Of a stretch of DNA of 64,000 nt, positions 1 to 12,800 are shown in pieces (the first letter of the stretch is position 1; each line of letters opens with the position of its first letter). Origin of the DNA: Hymenoscyphus infarciens (Eukaryota; Ascomycota; Leotiomycetes; Helotiales; Helotiaceae); assembly GCA_001414345.1 (NCBI GenBank), contig LLCB01000266.1:1-64000 (forward strand), written 5' to 3'. Made by a program: the position numbers and the translations under genes. The notes beneath the pieces were generated by a model, which saw only the letters and a program-made list of their open reading frames with translations, did no database searches and was not told the origin of the DNA.

Positions 1-3000
1 TTATCTAGCTCTAGTCTTTTCCTTCTAGATAGCTTACTTTCTAACTATAGCTAATTTATCCTCCTTTTACTTAATAATAAGAGTAGAGTAGTTAATAGTA
101 GAACGTTCTATAATAGCCTCTTACTTCCTTCTAGACTCTATAATTAACTATTATTTCTTCTCCTAGCTATTAGAGCTTTATACTATAGCTTTTATAGAGT
201 AGTTCTTTACTTTTTATAAACAGTTCTTAATCTTATTATTAGAGAGTAGCCTTTAAGAAAGCGTAGATATATGATTTTCTAGAGTACTTACTAGGTTTAC
301 TAAGAAGTAATAAGAATATACTTTAAGCTTTAAACTCTTAGAATAAAAAGCCTAGACTTCTAGGTATTTAGAAGACTAATATTAAGATATTCTAGTATAT
401 TTTTAGTATTATAGAATAGTAGATATAAAACTTCTAAAAGTATAAGTAAAAGTAATAGAATAAAAGTAGGAAAATTAGAAAACTATCTTACTTAAACTAT
501 ATAACCTTCTATACCTTACTTCTTACTTTTAGTATTATTTATAAGGCTTTAATATACTATTCTAGTATAAATTAAATAATTACTAGTTATATAGTATATT
601 ATCTCTTATAAAAGCTAAGACTTTATTTACTATTTTATAAGTATTTATAGAAGTAGATATAAGTAAGACTAGATTAAAGAATATTCTACTTTAAGTAACT
701 ACTTAGAAGCTAGCTTAGAAACCTCTTTTAGAGACTAAGGAGGTTCTAAAGGTAAGCAATTAATACTAAGTCTAATTTATAAATTATTTACTACTACTAA
801 TAAAAGTTAGTAATCTATATACTTAAAATAGCCTAAAAATATAATATTCTAAATTAACTCTTTTACTTTTAATTTAGATATAGAATAGTATTATTTATAT
901 CTATAAAGCTAACTAGAACTTAGTAGACGTAGAACTTATAATATTATAATTTTTTAAAGATTTAAGAGTCTAAGATTATTAACCTTTATTAGTAGTAGTA
1001 AGTGATTTACGAATTAGGCTTAGTACTAACGGTTATAGTTAGTAGGTTTACTCTACTAAAATCTCTCTCTAGGTACTTAGAGAATTATATACTTATAAAT
1101 ATATCTATAACCTTATATAAATTACTTTTAAATTTAATTAAAAGTTAATAAACATGTCTATTCCTTTCTAGAGTTATATTAAGCCTTTTTTTATACTTGA
1201 AATATATAGATTTTAGGCTTAGAGCTTAGCCTATATTTAATATAGGTTTATTCCTAGTTTAGTATATCTATTTACTTATTAATTATAGATAGTAAAAGCA
1301 ACGTTACTAGCTAACCCTCTATACCTTTTATAAATAGTAATATATACTTTCTTTATTATATTACTCTTTATTAACGTTTTATTTACTCTAACTAGTAGGT
1401 AATTACGATTATAGACTACTATAAAGTCTATAGTTAGTTAGTAGATTATAATACTATAATCCTAAAGATACTATTATAGCTAGAGATATATATTAAGTAC
1501 GAGATTACTAATAGAGAGAGAAGAGATTAAGGATTTAGGATCTTACTCTTTAAATAGACTTAAGAGACTATCTTTTAATAGATAACCTAGGATTAGAATC
1601 GTTAAAGCTCTTTACTATAATAACAACGTTTAATACTATTTATTAGTAAGAGAGCTCTATAAAGAAAGAGGCCTAATTCTAAGAATAAATTAATAGCTTT
1701 TAGAATAGATTAATTAAATATAAATTTATTTACTAATATCTATCTCTAAACCTTCTTCTAAATTATCTTTAACTAGTAAGGTATACTTATTAGTTATATA
1801 CTCTTTTAAATCCTTATTTAATCCTATTAAACTATTATTATCTAACTCCTCTAATTCCTTATCTAAGAAGTTACTATTATATAGATAATCTAGTACTATG
1901 TTCGTTGCTTAATTACTTCTATCTTTGTTACTAAAATATATATTAAATTTATCTTAATTAGTCTCTTTAGCTTCCTTTAATTCTTAAGCTATTTTAGAGT
2001 ATAGCTCTTACTTATATACTCTCTTTAGCTTACTTAAAAGGCTTAATTCTACTAAGTTACTCTCTTAGATATACGCTAATAATTCTACTCTTAAATATAA
2101 GTATACTATAGTATAAGTTTCTTTCTTTTTAGTATATATTTATCTTATTAATTAGTAGTATATATCTATATACTAATAATTTTATTTTATACTACTTTAA
2201 AGTTACTTAAAGTAAATATATATTAATATCTTAATTCTTATATAATTTCTAAAGCTTAGTAAGCTTCTTAGTAAGTACCTTAATACTATAATTATCTACT
2301 AGATACTCTTTACTTCTAAAATAGTAAAAGTTAGTCTATAGTACTTCTAGTACTTTATACTCTTAATTAGTATTAGTACGAATATAATAGTAATTCTATA
2401 TATATATAAACGTTTAAAGCTTCTTTTAAATAATTAGAATATATATATATAATATAGCGATTATATTAGAAAGGCTCTTTTTAGATAGATATCTTAGAAG
2501 TATATCTTCTACTTATTTAAGAACTCTTTTATAAGCTATTTCTACTAAGCTTTAATATATTAGTTAGCTATAGAAGTATTAAACTAATATAGGTCTAAAA
2601 ATTAGTATAGCTCTCTACTACTTTCTATAGCTTATTATTAATAAAGTATATAGTAAGTGTCTACTACTATTAGAGATTCTAATTCTTAATCTAATTATAT
2701 ATAGTATAGTATCTTTCTAAGGCTACTTATAGTATTATTATATTACTATAGAGTAGATACTACTATATTGTTTAAGATATTATAATAGCTTTAAAAGAGA
2801 AATTAAGTATAGATATTAATACTAGTATATATCTTAATACTAATAAATCTTAATTTATAATATTTATTAATACTCTATATAAAATTAGGCCTTAGTATAA
2901 TATATTTACTATAAGTATTCTTAATCTCTTATCACCTATAATTATACCTCTTCTTATTAACCTTTAATAGTACCTTTTAAATCTTATTCTAGCTCTATCT

Positions 3001-4250
3001 TTTATCTCTATCTCTATTAATACTATAAGTATTAAAGTACGTATAGAGGAATCTAAGACTAAAGCTTCTTATAGTACTAAAGTGGCTATATTCGTAGATC
3101 TTATACTAAAGAATAGCTTCTAGCTCTTTATACTCTTTCTATATAAGAAACTTTCGACGTTGAAGGCCTATCTTGAATTATAACTTTTAGAGCCTTTAAA
3201 GCTTAATTATAAAGCTCTTATAATTTAATATATATATTATACTTAAATTAGATAATCCTATATCTTTAAAGAGATATATTACTTATATATATAAGATAGG
3301 AATAGTCTTACTTTTTTTATACTAGTAAAGGTTCTACTCTATATTAATTTAGAGCTTAAAAGTAGTATTAAAGACGTTGATATTATACTTACTTTTAAGA
3401 ATATTATATATCTCTTAAATAGAGACTTTCTTTTAGTATAACACCTTTATAAACACCTTATATAGCTCTAAATTAATAAACTAATATAGTATATTTAAGC
3501 TCTTATTATATACTTAAAATCGCTCTTTTTATACTTTCTACTATACTTAAAATTCTAGGATTATTATACTATAATACTACTACTAAGGATATTATACTTT
3601 AATAGATATCTAGGGCTACTACTAGAGCTTATTCTCTTCCTTCTTCTATTATTATTAGTACTTGAATTTAAAAGAGGAGAGAGAGTATATATAATAGTAG
3701 AATAGTACTTTTAAAAGAAGGAATAATATAGAGTAGTATTTAAAAGAAGAAGCGACTAATTTAATTTATTTTAAGAGGTTCTACTACTAAGGATATTATA
3801 CTTTAATAGATACTTAAGGCTACTACTAGAGCTTATTCTCTTCCTTCTTCTATCGTTATTAGTACTTAAATTTAAAGAAGAAGAGAGAGTATATATAGTA
3901 GTAGAATAGCACTTTTAAAGAAAGGAATAATAGAGAGTAGTATATAGTATTTAAAGGAAGAAGTAATATAAGAGGGTTAGTATATAAAGTAAGTATACTT
4001 TTTAGCTTATAAAATAAATAGCGCTAACTCTAATTAGGAAATTAGTATATAATCGAGAAAAGTAGCTAAAAGTGCTTAAATAATCTTAAATTAAGATTAT
4101 TTAAGCTTTTAAAGTAAGCTAATTACTTCGATATTAAGTAATCTAGAGTAATTAGTTTAAAAAAGGCCTAGTTTTAAGACATAATTTAGGAACTTATTAT
4201 AGTAATAAAAGTCGATTTATATAGTCTTTTTATATTATACATATATATCT
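1..4250. mobile_element. RIP-degraded AT-rich repeat block
   Basis: Long stretches contain almost no CpA or TpG dinucleotide, while TpA is extremely common and CpG (acg, tcg) survives. This is the signature expected when repeat-induced point mutation converts CpA to TpA on both strands. No open frame of 60 codons or more is present on either strand. The block is therefore read as one or more ancient transposons mutated past recognition; I could not assign a class. It ends over about 4200-4300, where CA and TG reappear. Whether it marks a subtelomere, centromere or interstitial AT isochore cannot be told from one edge. Confidence 0.85.
3577..3965. repeat. 204-bp tandem duplication inside the RIP block
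   Basis: Two copies begin with the same ctactactaaggatattata string at 3577 and 3781, an offset of 204 bp. They stay alignable through a shared pyrimidine-rich then purine-rich stretch to about 3965. Differences are mainly C/T and G/A plus small indels, as expected if the duplication predates or accompanied RIP. Confidence 0.8.
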
Positions 4251-4319
4251 CTTACTATAACATGTTTTAATTCAATGTTTAATGCCTTTTACGATTATTT
4301 ATTAATTATATAACTTTTA

Positions 4320-4356
4320 TGATTTACGATTTACGATTTACGATTTACGATTTACT
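4320..4356. repeat. gatttac heptamer array
   Basis: About five perfect head-to-tail copies of a 7-bp unit (gatttac) lie exactly where the AT-rich block gives way to sequence of normal composition. A similar cgattt-a/g-cg motif occurs in the subterminal part of the inverted-repeat element at 63217-63867, so this may be the edge of a related element. Confidence 0.8.
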
Positions 4357-4359
4357 ACC

Positions 4360-5826
4360 ACAATACCTCCCACACACCCGTAAGAAAAGAAAGAAGAAGA
4401 AAAAAAACAAGTCCCTCCCCTCCAGTCCACAAAAATCCCAACAACTAGCCATCGTCCATAATTTACTCCCTGGACATCCAAGTAGTTAGGTTCTTTTTTC
4501 TCAGCGCCGGGGTAGAGATGAACATCTCACGCATATGTTGATAAACTATCTATAACCTCTACCTCTCCCAACATGTAGCTATCACGCTTACTTGATTCTC
4601 CTTATCTCTTTAGTATCCGTATACACCTCGTCGTACCTCTCTATCTCAACATCCCCCAAGACCTCAAAGATAGGGATGCGAAGACTCAACACCTGTACGC
4701 GGTACATCCTACGAACCTCTAGTAGTTCTATTTCGCCTCTAGAACTGTCTATAGAGCTAAGTTTAAGTTAAAAAGGCGACGTAGCAATACCCCTTTTTAT
4801 AACTATTAGAGTTTTTAGCCTCTTAACCTTCTACGAAGAAGCCACGTTATATATAGCAATATACTAGATATTAACGAAAAAGACCTATATAGCTTATTTA
4901 CTTAATAGTAGCATCTACAGACTACTAAAACGAACCGATCAAGAAAGCCCCTAAAGTCGATTCTATACATCTGCCAACACTAGAGGACTTCTACTCTAGA
5001 TATACTGCGGAATTATACACAACTCTAAGAAGGCAAGGGCTATATACTAACCTGAGATTAGAGGTGATACCCGCGGTAGTTATTCTATATAGTCGGCATA
5101 CACTATATTTAAGTTAAGAGAATTACTAGAAGGGGTAAAGGACCCCTAGCGACGGTAATAGAGTGATTAGGAGGGGCCTAGGTAGCACAAATAGGAGCAT
5201 AAACATAAAGGGGTTTTTATAACCGGATAATAGACTCTCTACTATTTATATCAGGATATTTAAAATACGTTTAGTAGTGCTTTAATAAAGCGGCGAAATA
5301 CTCCTTAGAAGGTATAAGACCGTAGAGTAGGGAACTGATTCTCTAGTTGGTCATAGAGAACCGATTCTCTACTATTTATATTAGTAGATATTCGAAGCGC
5401 GTTTAGCAGCTCTTAGATAAAGCAGCAGAAATACCCCTTAGGAGGTATAGAACCGTGGAGTAGAAGGAATAGAAGATAGAATTAGAAGACTTAGGTTAGG
5501 GATATATTAGAGGATGGTTCTATATAAGATAGTATACTAAAAGACGATTATTATCAGTCCTATATAGGAGAGAGCTAACTAAGCCCTTACAAGGGCTGTT
5601 ATAAAGACTAAATCGGTTATCTGCAAGAACAACTAAAACATTAAATTCGAATCGAAACGGGGGGAACAGAAGGAGATACTAAGCTATTACTAGGAAGCCT
5701 AGAATAATAGACGTAAAGCCTGGTAATAGGTACTCTAAGGAGTGTGTAAGCTACTTTTAGAAGAAACCCTATAAATAAGTGCGTCTACATAGCGCCTCTA
5801 GGTAGCTAAAAAGACTATTTGAATAC
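4360..5826. mobile_element. second, milder repeat remnant
   Basis: After about 300 bp of ordinary composition (4370-4680) the sequence again becomes poor in CA and TG and rich in TA, though less extremely than the first block. It contains an imperfect direct repeat about 130 bp apart (5231-5331 and 5363-5465, both starting near ctctactatttata) and ends at an A-tract. The 3' A-tract suggests a non-LTR retrotransposon remnant, but no reverse transcriptase or endonuclease motif is readable, so the class is inference. Confidence 0.45.
5231..5465. repeat. imperfect direct repeat, about 130-bp period
   Basis: Copies at 5231-5331 and 5363-5465 share ctctactatttata, a gcg/acgtttag block, aagc-gc-gaaat, and a closing aggtat-a-accgt-gagtag stretch. 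They diverge mostly by transitions. Confidence 0.65.
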
Positions 5827-5846
5827 AAAAAAAAAAAAAAAAAAAA
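5827..5846 (+). repeat. A-tract, possible retroposon tail
   Basis: An uninterrupted run of roughly 21 A residues sits at the right boundary of the second repeat-like block. To its right the composition is ordinary. It could be the 3' tail of a LINE-like insertion or a simple A-tract. Confidence 0.5.
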
Positions 5847-5849
5847 CCT

Positions 5850-6832
5850 CAAAGATATCAACTCACACACAAACAAAGCACAAAAGTAAAAAAAAAACAT
5901 GAGGCAAAAGATTAATCTGGTAGGTATCAAAAACTCTTTAATTTTTTTTATGTACAAATGAAGAAAGAGAAGTGTATTTCCAAATGCCTCTTGATTTCAT
6001 CACCCAAAAAAGAATCAAGAGATCAGCAGAAATAGAGCCAGAAATGTAGAGAGAGAGGGGGATAAAATTTGGTATCATCTTACGCACAAATATAAACAAA
6101 ACAAAAAAAAGGGGAAGCACACCACCCCCAGAACATCTAATATTTGCTTGGGCAAAGTAATTTCTGTTATTTTTCTTGCCTGCCTGCCTTGCCTGTCTTC
6201 TTCATTCAACTTTTTCCCCTTCTCCAAATCAGCAACTGTCACCTTATGCTCTGGCCTCCCCCACACGTCTCCCGTTCTCAGTCTATCAACGCATACCTCT
6301 ACACACACCATTCCAATATCCACAGATTAGAAAGAGAAAAAAAGACACAGTCCAGCGAAGGAAAACGGAAAAATAATAAAAAACATCGTATCCACTGAAA
6401 CCACCCGCTCGCTGACTGAACTGACTGACAGTTTCCTCCCAAATGCTAATACGACGCTCGACATGCTTTGTAGGAGAGAGAGAGAGAGAGATACAAAACT
6501 TGTGGGAGAGGCGTAAGACAGTCGTGAAGGTCGAGTCGAGACGGTGACAAAATCCCGGTCCAAAGATAAACTCGCTGGGAAGAAAAAAAGGGAAAACGTA
6601 TAAAACTCCCGCTCCCAATGTACAAATGCAATGCCCGCCATAATACAACCCATCCAAGGTCCCAGCCGCCCAATATGTCACATTGCTTTGTGGGAGGGAA
6701 GAACTTCTGAAGATTGACAAAAAGGGAAAAGGAAAATATGCTTTCTCCAGTCCTCGTGATTCAAATCAAGAATCGTATGATGCCGGGGTATGATGGAAAA
6801 GGTTTGCCAAGAAAGGCAGTCGAAAGTGCCGT
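5850..6832. other. intergenic, 3' flank of the kinase gene
   Basis: No supportable gene. The stretch holds short overlapping frames on both strands, pyrimidine-rich runs and a (GA)n microsatellite near 6474-6490. Its left part is A-rich. It probably contains the kinase 3' UTR. Confidence 0.5.
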
Positions 6833-8912
6833 TCATTTCCCCCCGCTGTTGATAACAACTCTGGCCCCCTCCTTGCCCAGAATTCCCCGCTCTTGTGGTT
6901 TCGGACTGTGACCGCGGCCTCTCTTCCGACTTAGGAAGCCTAACATGCCATTGGGTTTGGTATCCTCGTTTAACTTTGCATCGAGTGGAAGAGTAGCATC
7001 TTTCTTGGCCAACTCAGTCCAACTTCCAGTCTCGCCCAATACAACCTGCATACCTCCTCCCATAGACTCCTTCCTTGATCCTCCAGGCTGTCGTTGTGTC
7101 GTCCTACTGCTATTGTAGGAAGGATGGTATGGGGAAATTGGGGGTTTCGAGTTGGAGTGCTGCCGTGTATTGACCGCTTTCGGTGATTTTCCATTCGGTA
7201 GAGGAGGGGGATCCATTGGAGGTGAGCCCGAAGTCGAGGATGGTTGAGACTTTGAGTTCTTTCTACGCAGTCTTGAGGAGACTGGCCGGGTAGCAGTGTT
7301 TGATGCACTTCCTTTGCTACTACCTCCAGCAACGCTATCTGCCACACTTCCTTCCGATGGTGCTCCTATCTTTGGCGATTGTGTAGATTCGACTGGGCTA
7401 TCGCTAGTCGCGGGAAACGGCTCTTGACCTTCTGCGTATCTATCGACTAGTTAGCAAAGAACCATAATATCGGAAAACTGATACATGCTTTTCAAAAGCT
7501 GCTTGCGTGTAATCAAAAGCAGTGAACTGAGCCTCAATCAGCTTGTAAAGCTCCTCTTCCCTAATCTCCTTTTCTGTCGCATCCTCTCTAAGTGGCTCTC
7601 TTGGCTTTTGACGGCGTGCTCGTGCTTCGAGGGGTGCCTCCTCAAGTAACAATTCCTCGAGATCATACGTAGCATCAAAATTCGTCTTCTCTCCCGATGG
7701 TATGAAGACCGGTTCAACCTCCTTCCTCTCAAGCGCCTCAAAGTCTATATCTCTAAAGAAAGGATTATCTGTGAAGCTGTTGAAGCTCATCGATCCAATT
7801 CGCTGAGCCGGATCTATTTCGAGTGCCGAACTAATAGCATGTAAACATACCATGGAAACTGGAGGGTTGGTAACGGGGAAGTTTGGTTGGGCTTTGGAGA
7901 TTTGCGCAGCTAGAGTGGAATGAGTGCTTCCGTCGAATGGTCGCTACAAAATTAGTTGCTGGTATAGTCATGGTAAACAAGCCTACATACCTTGTTGTAA
8001 ATGCATTCATAAAACAAGACACCCAAAGACCACCAATCAGCACCAGGTCCATAGCCATGTCCCGAATATACTTCTGGTGCAAGGTATGCGAGAGTTCCGG
8101 ATTTGCTTGTGAGTTGACGTCCTGGGGTGTAATCAGAGGCAACATTCTGCTTAAAGTCAGCATATATCCAGTATCCAAGAATTAATATCACTAACAAAAT
8201 CCGCCAAATGTATGTGTCCCTCGGAATCCAGCAATACGTTGTCCGGCTTAACATCGCGATGAATGATTCCTTGGTTGTGAATATATCTCAAGGCACAGCC
8301 TAATTCCGCAATCCAGAACTTAACCGCCTCCTCTGTGAACGTCTTTCTCGAAATATGGAATCGCAGATCGCCTCCGTTCATTAAATCCACCACCAGGTAC
8401 CTGCAAAGAATGTTAGCACATGTCGCTTTCGGGAGCCCAAGTAATTCTCACATGTACTCAATGTCTTGAAAACTATAGCGCAAGTTACATATGAACTGGT
8501 AGTTCAAATGCTCAAGCATACGCCGCTCTCGCAAAATATTCCTTACGCTCTCGGAACGTACCACTGCAGGTCCATCATGTCAGTAACCTTATATGCTGCG
8601 GGATACCGTGCTGGCCGACCTTCATCTTTCCGAATGTACTTCAATGCAAACGTCAATGCCGTATCTTTGCGCTCCACAATTCGAACCTTTCCAAAAGCAC
8701 CTTTTCCCACGACACGCAGTAATCGGAAATGGTTTAGGTTCACTATACGTATCAAGTATTTGTTAGCTAGGGCATCAATGAACCAGCGGCAGTACCGCTG
8801 TAGCCATGCTACTCTTGGTAGGCCAATTGAGGGGCTTCCCCCAATTGCATCCCCCAGGACCCGACTTACCCTGATCATCGAAGCACACCTGCTTTCCGTG
8901 CGAGTTCCCCAT
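6833..8912 (-). CDS. YANK/STK32-type AGC serine/threonine kinase
   Basis: A spliced kinase gene read from ATG at 8912 to the stop at 6833. Exon 1 is 8870-8912; exon 2 starts at 8742 and encodes [20 protein letters not shown], which joins the glycine-rich loop to the ALKYIRK lysine. Later exons carry the VDLMNGGDL hinge, catalytic-loop [10 protein letters not shown], a DFN motif in place of DFG (joined across the intron near 8140-8190), YLAPEVY and [11 protein letters not shown]. The short N-terminus before the kinase domain, the DFN and the C-terminal [25 protein letters not shown] block match STK32/YANK kinases. A Ser/Pro-rich, basic tail (6833-7437) follows. The junction into the last exon (near 7438-7490) is uncertain: only a distal acceptor at about 7437 keeps frame. 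Substrates of fungal YANK kinases are poorly known, so the pathway is not assigned. Confidence 0.88.
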
Positions 8913-9023
8913 TCTGATCGTCTGTGACCAAGTGGTCTACCGGGCGGATTGTATCTTAACGTTCGTGTTTCTGCCCGTAGGCATGTTCGAATGGAAAGCA
9001 GTGTTCATGCAGGAGTGGTGTGT

Positions 9024-9072
9024 TCGGTGTATTCGGTGTATTGGTGTATTCGTGTATTCGTGTATTCGTGTA
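9024..9072. repeat. gtgtattc minisatellite
   Basis: About five to six tandem copies of an 8-10 bp unit based on gtgtattc/gtgtattcg, lying just upstream of the kinase start. Confidence 0.75.
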
Positions 9073-9402
9073 CAGGTGAATTGGCGGATAGCTGCTCGAG
9101 GTTGTGATTGCCTTGTGCTGCCTACAGGTTCGGGTTTTCGTTCGGCGGACGATCGATGGCCGAATGGGTTTCTAGAAGCGAGGGTGGTCGAGTATGTAAT
9201 GCTGATCCAATCTGGTGGATAATGGATGATGCGTGGGTGATGCTGTACCAGTACCCAAATTTAAAATGCTTCGAGGTGCCGTGGTACTAGATGCTGTACG
9301 AGTATTCACTATTCAGATATTCAGTGGATGGATGGGATGTGCCTTCTAGACCTTTCCGAAACAGCGTGGAATGTTTTAGACGACTCTGGCTTAGGCTCGG
9401 AA

Positions 9403-9440
9403 TTGGCAGTAGGGGCAGTAGGAGCAGTAGGAGCAGCAGG
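9403..9440. repeat. gcagtagga short tandem repeat
   Basis: Tandem copies of gcagtagga/gcagtaggg with one degenerate gcagcag copy. Confidence 0.7.
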
Positions 9441-9730
9441 GTAGGCCGGGCTTTACAAGTAGCAGAAGAGGCACCTCAAGGTCGGAAAGCAAATGACCGT
9501 GACGGGTTTGATTGACGAGAGATTTGACGAGACGACCAGCAAGCCAGCAAGCCAGCAAGTCAGACAGACAGAACGGGGGGGGGGGGACAATATCACCGCA
9601 AGTGCATGTGTTGTGCTGCAGGGAGTGCCGCCTATCGCTCGTTGGTTGTCTTCGCTTTTCCGGAGGGTCTTAGGGGGTTCGTCGCCTCGTGGGTGTGGAG
9701 GAAGATGGCTGACACCCGCGAAACAATTAC

Positions 9731-9854
9731 TTCTTAGTTCTTAGTTCTTAGTTCTTAGTTCTTAGTTCTTAGTTCTTAGTTCTTAGTTCTTAGCTCTTAG
9801 TTCTTAGCTCTTAGTTCTTAGCTCTTAGTTCTTAGTTCTTAGCTCTTAGCTCTT
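9731..9854. repeat. 7-bp ttcttag minisatellite, about 17-18 copies
   Basis: A head-to-tail array of the heptamer ttcttag runs for about 124 bp. Toward the right end, copies with c at the first position (ctcttag) are interspersed, suggesting recent expansion on the left. It lies about 820 bp upstream of the kinase start codon. It does not match the usual fungal telomere unit TTAGGG. Confidence 0.92.
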
Positions 9855-12800
9855 GGGGCTCAAGGAGATTTATTTGCTACAAAGTACTAAGTTACAATAC
9901 TCATACAGGACGAGTCGAGTCGAGCGCCAAGTCGATTCGTCGTCTCAACTCAATCCTTCATTCTTCGGAGTCGGCCCATCAACCGAAAAGCAAAACACAT
10001 CACAACACCTGCTGCTGCTAGCCTACGTCCCCGTCCCTTACTTCGACTACGGCACCCAAGTAGAAGTACAAACCTGCAACAGTCAGGTTTAGGGTGCTCT
10101 ACAGGGTTCTTTACCAGCTCAGGGCACACGGCAAGTTGCAAGACAGTCCACTAAACTCTGGCTCGGGCAGGTGGCAACCCAGCCTGAACCACTGAGAGCA
10201 ATTGCTGCTTCATCAAGATTCAAAGAAAGCACCCCCAAGGAAGATAGCACCGGCCATATATCCCTAACTGGACAAGCGTGCGGTCGCTTCGGAGTGTCTC
10301 TGTTTTGGAAACGGCAGACTCTGAGTCTCTGAGTCCCTGACCCATGGCGCCCCTGCTTGCTTGCTGGCCCTGGCCTTCAAGGTGACACTCAACTGACATG
10401 TGGCATCGCAGATGGGAGCGCATGGCAAGCATGTGGTGGTGCGGCTGCTGAAGCCTGAATGAACAGAACCGAAGAACCGAAGGCTGCCGGAAAAAACAGG
10501 CCGAAGAAGAAGCAGAGAAGGTGGAAGACCAGTCGAAAACGCCATGTTCATGTTGCGGAGAGAAGAGCCCGTCAGCGCAGATATGAGGTGCAGAATGGAC
10601 CACCAGATGCATGAATCCTTCGGAAACGAGCCGTGTTTGTCTTCCGAATTTTTTTCTATCTCTCTACATTTAGAACGAGAATGAACAGGCAAAGAGGGTC
10701 GATAGTAGTGGACGATGGTGGAGAAAAGGGCCTCAGAAACACCAGATATCGCTTTTGCACCAGGCAAGAGCTAGTTCACACCGGCCATAATCCATCAACG
10801 GGAAAGGCCGCTCAAAAGAGCATCTCCACCCGCTTTTTGGGAAGCGAATGGAGGCATGAATCTGAGTACGGAGTATGTGGGAAAGGGGGCTCTGCCTCTG
10901 AAATTTGACGACCTCCTGCTTACCCGCCCAACCACCTGTATCGCGACTTTACTCTTCGTGGCACTCTGGTTAATTACCCAGCTTTACCGAGACTGTTCCA
11001 GCCATTTAGAGAAGACCAGACAAGTCCACTGTTGCTCACTGATGTTTCTAATGATTCTCTTCCAAACTTCCAAAGAAAGAGTACGGAGTACCCATCTACA
11101 GCCTTAGTCGCCTATCCAAGGGGGCTCAAATTACTACGCCGCTTTACAAAACAAGGTAAGCCAGTTGTTTCATCTTCCAGACACTTTCCCCATTTCCCTT
11201 TACCAGATCTAAGATACGCCACGAGACGTATCGTTTACGATGAATACCCAGTCCAAATTGCTTGGAAGTATCCCTCCCTCCCTCCCTCCCTCCGATACAA
11301 ACCCTCATCTGACACGAAGGATTCCAACGTGGTGCTCTGTGAATCCTTCTCGTGGGTGAACAAAGATAGATATACGTAGTACAAGTATAACACCTCCACC
11401 ATAACACTCAAACCCATGTTCTTCATCCAAGCTTCCGAGTTATTTACAACCCTCAGTGTCCAGAAGAAGTTAGACAACATCACCGACAACGAAACGCGAA
11501 GAGAAATCCTCCACTGCCCCCTATTCCCGGAAAAAACGTCCGTTTACGACCCCCCAAAAACTAGTCTTGAATCCTAAAGAAAACCACAACACAACAATTA
11601 AAATAGACCAGCTTGAATTCATAATCAATTAGCGGTTAGCGACCCGTTCTATATCTTTTGTATACTTTTCTCGTCTTCTTTAGACGTTGTGTTAGTCCTT
11701 TGGGTGGGTGCGGCACCGGGTCGGAAACGGAGGTTTTTTCCGTTCCCGTAGAGACACCACAGAAAACACACGTGTCGACCCCCGACGATCTGCAAGGGTC
11801 CCGATCAGCTAGCTACATACAGATAAGTACTCTTTCTAGAAATATATCTTTCTCCAACATAATCAGAGTCATACCTAGGTAGAAGAAACACATACAATAT
11901 TCTCTTCGTACCTGCATCAGAGCCTTTCCAGCAAGAAAATCAATCACCGAGGAGGAATTCCCAGGTTCCTTCTTGTTCTAGAAGAAGCTTGGTCTTCCGA
12001 CTCCGTAACCCATGAATGAGTGATATGATGTTTGATAGGGAGGAGACCTCAGGAGAGGGAAGATACTATATCAAAGAGGCGGGGGCACTCGCTTCATCCG
12101 CCGTAAATTCGGCGCTGACATCTCTCTCCCCATACGGAGATACATAGCATGGCGAGCATGGATCAAGATCTCACTGCACTCAAAAGATAATTTAATAAAA
12201 TCGGGTACGCGTGTATCTTCAAGATCAAAAAGTGGACAGCTGAGACACCTCACGTTCACCGACACGTTTTTTCTGTCCAACTCCACTCCACGTAAGTAGG
12301 AGAAATTCCAAGGTGTGAATGTGGCCCGTGTACTTACCTACCAGTCTCAAATTACTCCCATGTGGAGAATTGAACTACTGTACCAATTTTAAGTTTCGAA
12401 TTCTTGTCGATCGAGACCCTGGTTGTGGATGATCCTTGTTTCGGGAAGGGACTCAAGGGAGAGACCAAAATAGGAGTTCTGGTCTTTGTTCTTGGTTCTC
12501 CGTAGTACGTACACCACACCGCTCAACGGTTTCCTACTTCACCAGCCTATTTGAGAATTGGGGATTCGGTGGTAGGTAGGTAGGTAGGTACTAGGCAGGT
12601 GAGTTGCTTGTTATTCATCCGGATCGTGGGAATGTATGGTTGTCGATTCGATTGGGAGGGTTATAGATGGAAAATGTGGATTCGCAGCAAGTACCCAGGT
12701 AGATCTTAAACGAGGGACATTATTGCAGGCAACTTGGGAGAATTGAGAAACTGAGTCTCTCATTCCTCTAAGCCTTCTCAAAGTATCCTTTTAATTATCC

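Noticed and set aside
6286..6720. 144-codon minus-strand frame
   Set aside because: Overlaps other frames on both strands, low-complexity, no domain; likely kinase 3' UTR or spacer.
9731..9854. Interstitial telomere repeat
   Set aside because: The unit ttcttag does not match TTAGGG or a simple variant of it; treated as a minisatellite.
10264..10767. 167-codon minus-strand frame
   Set aside because: Several mutually overlapping frames of similar length in the same place, biased composition, no domain.
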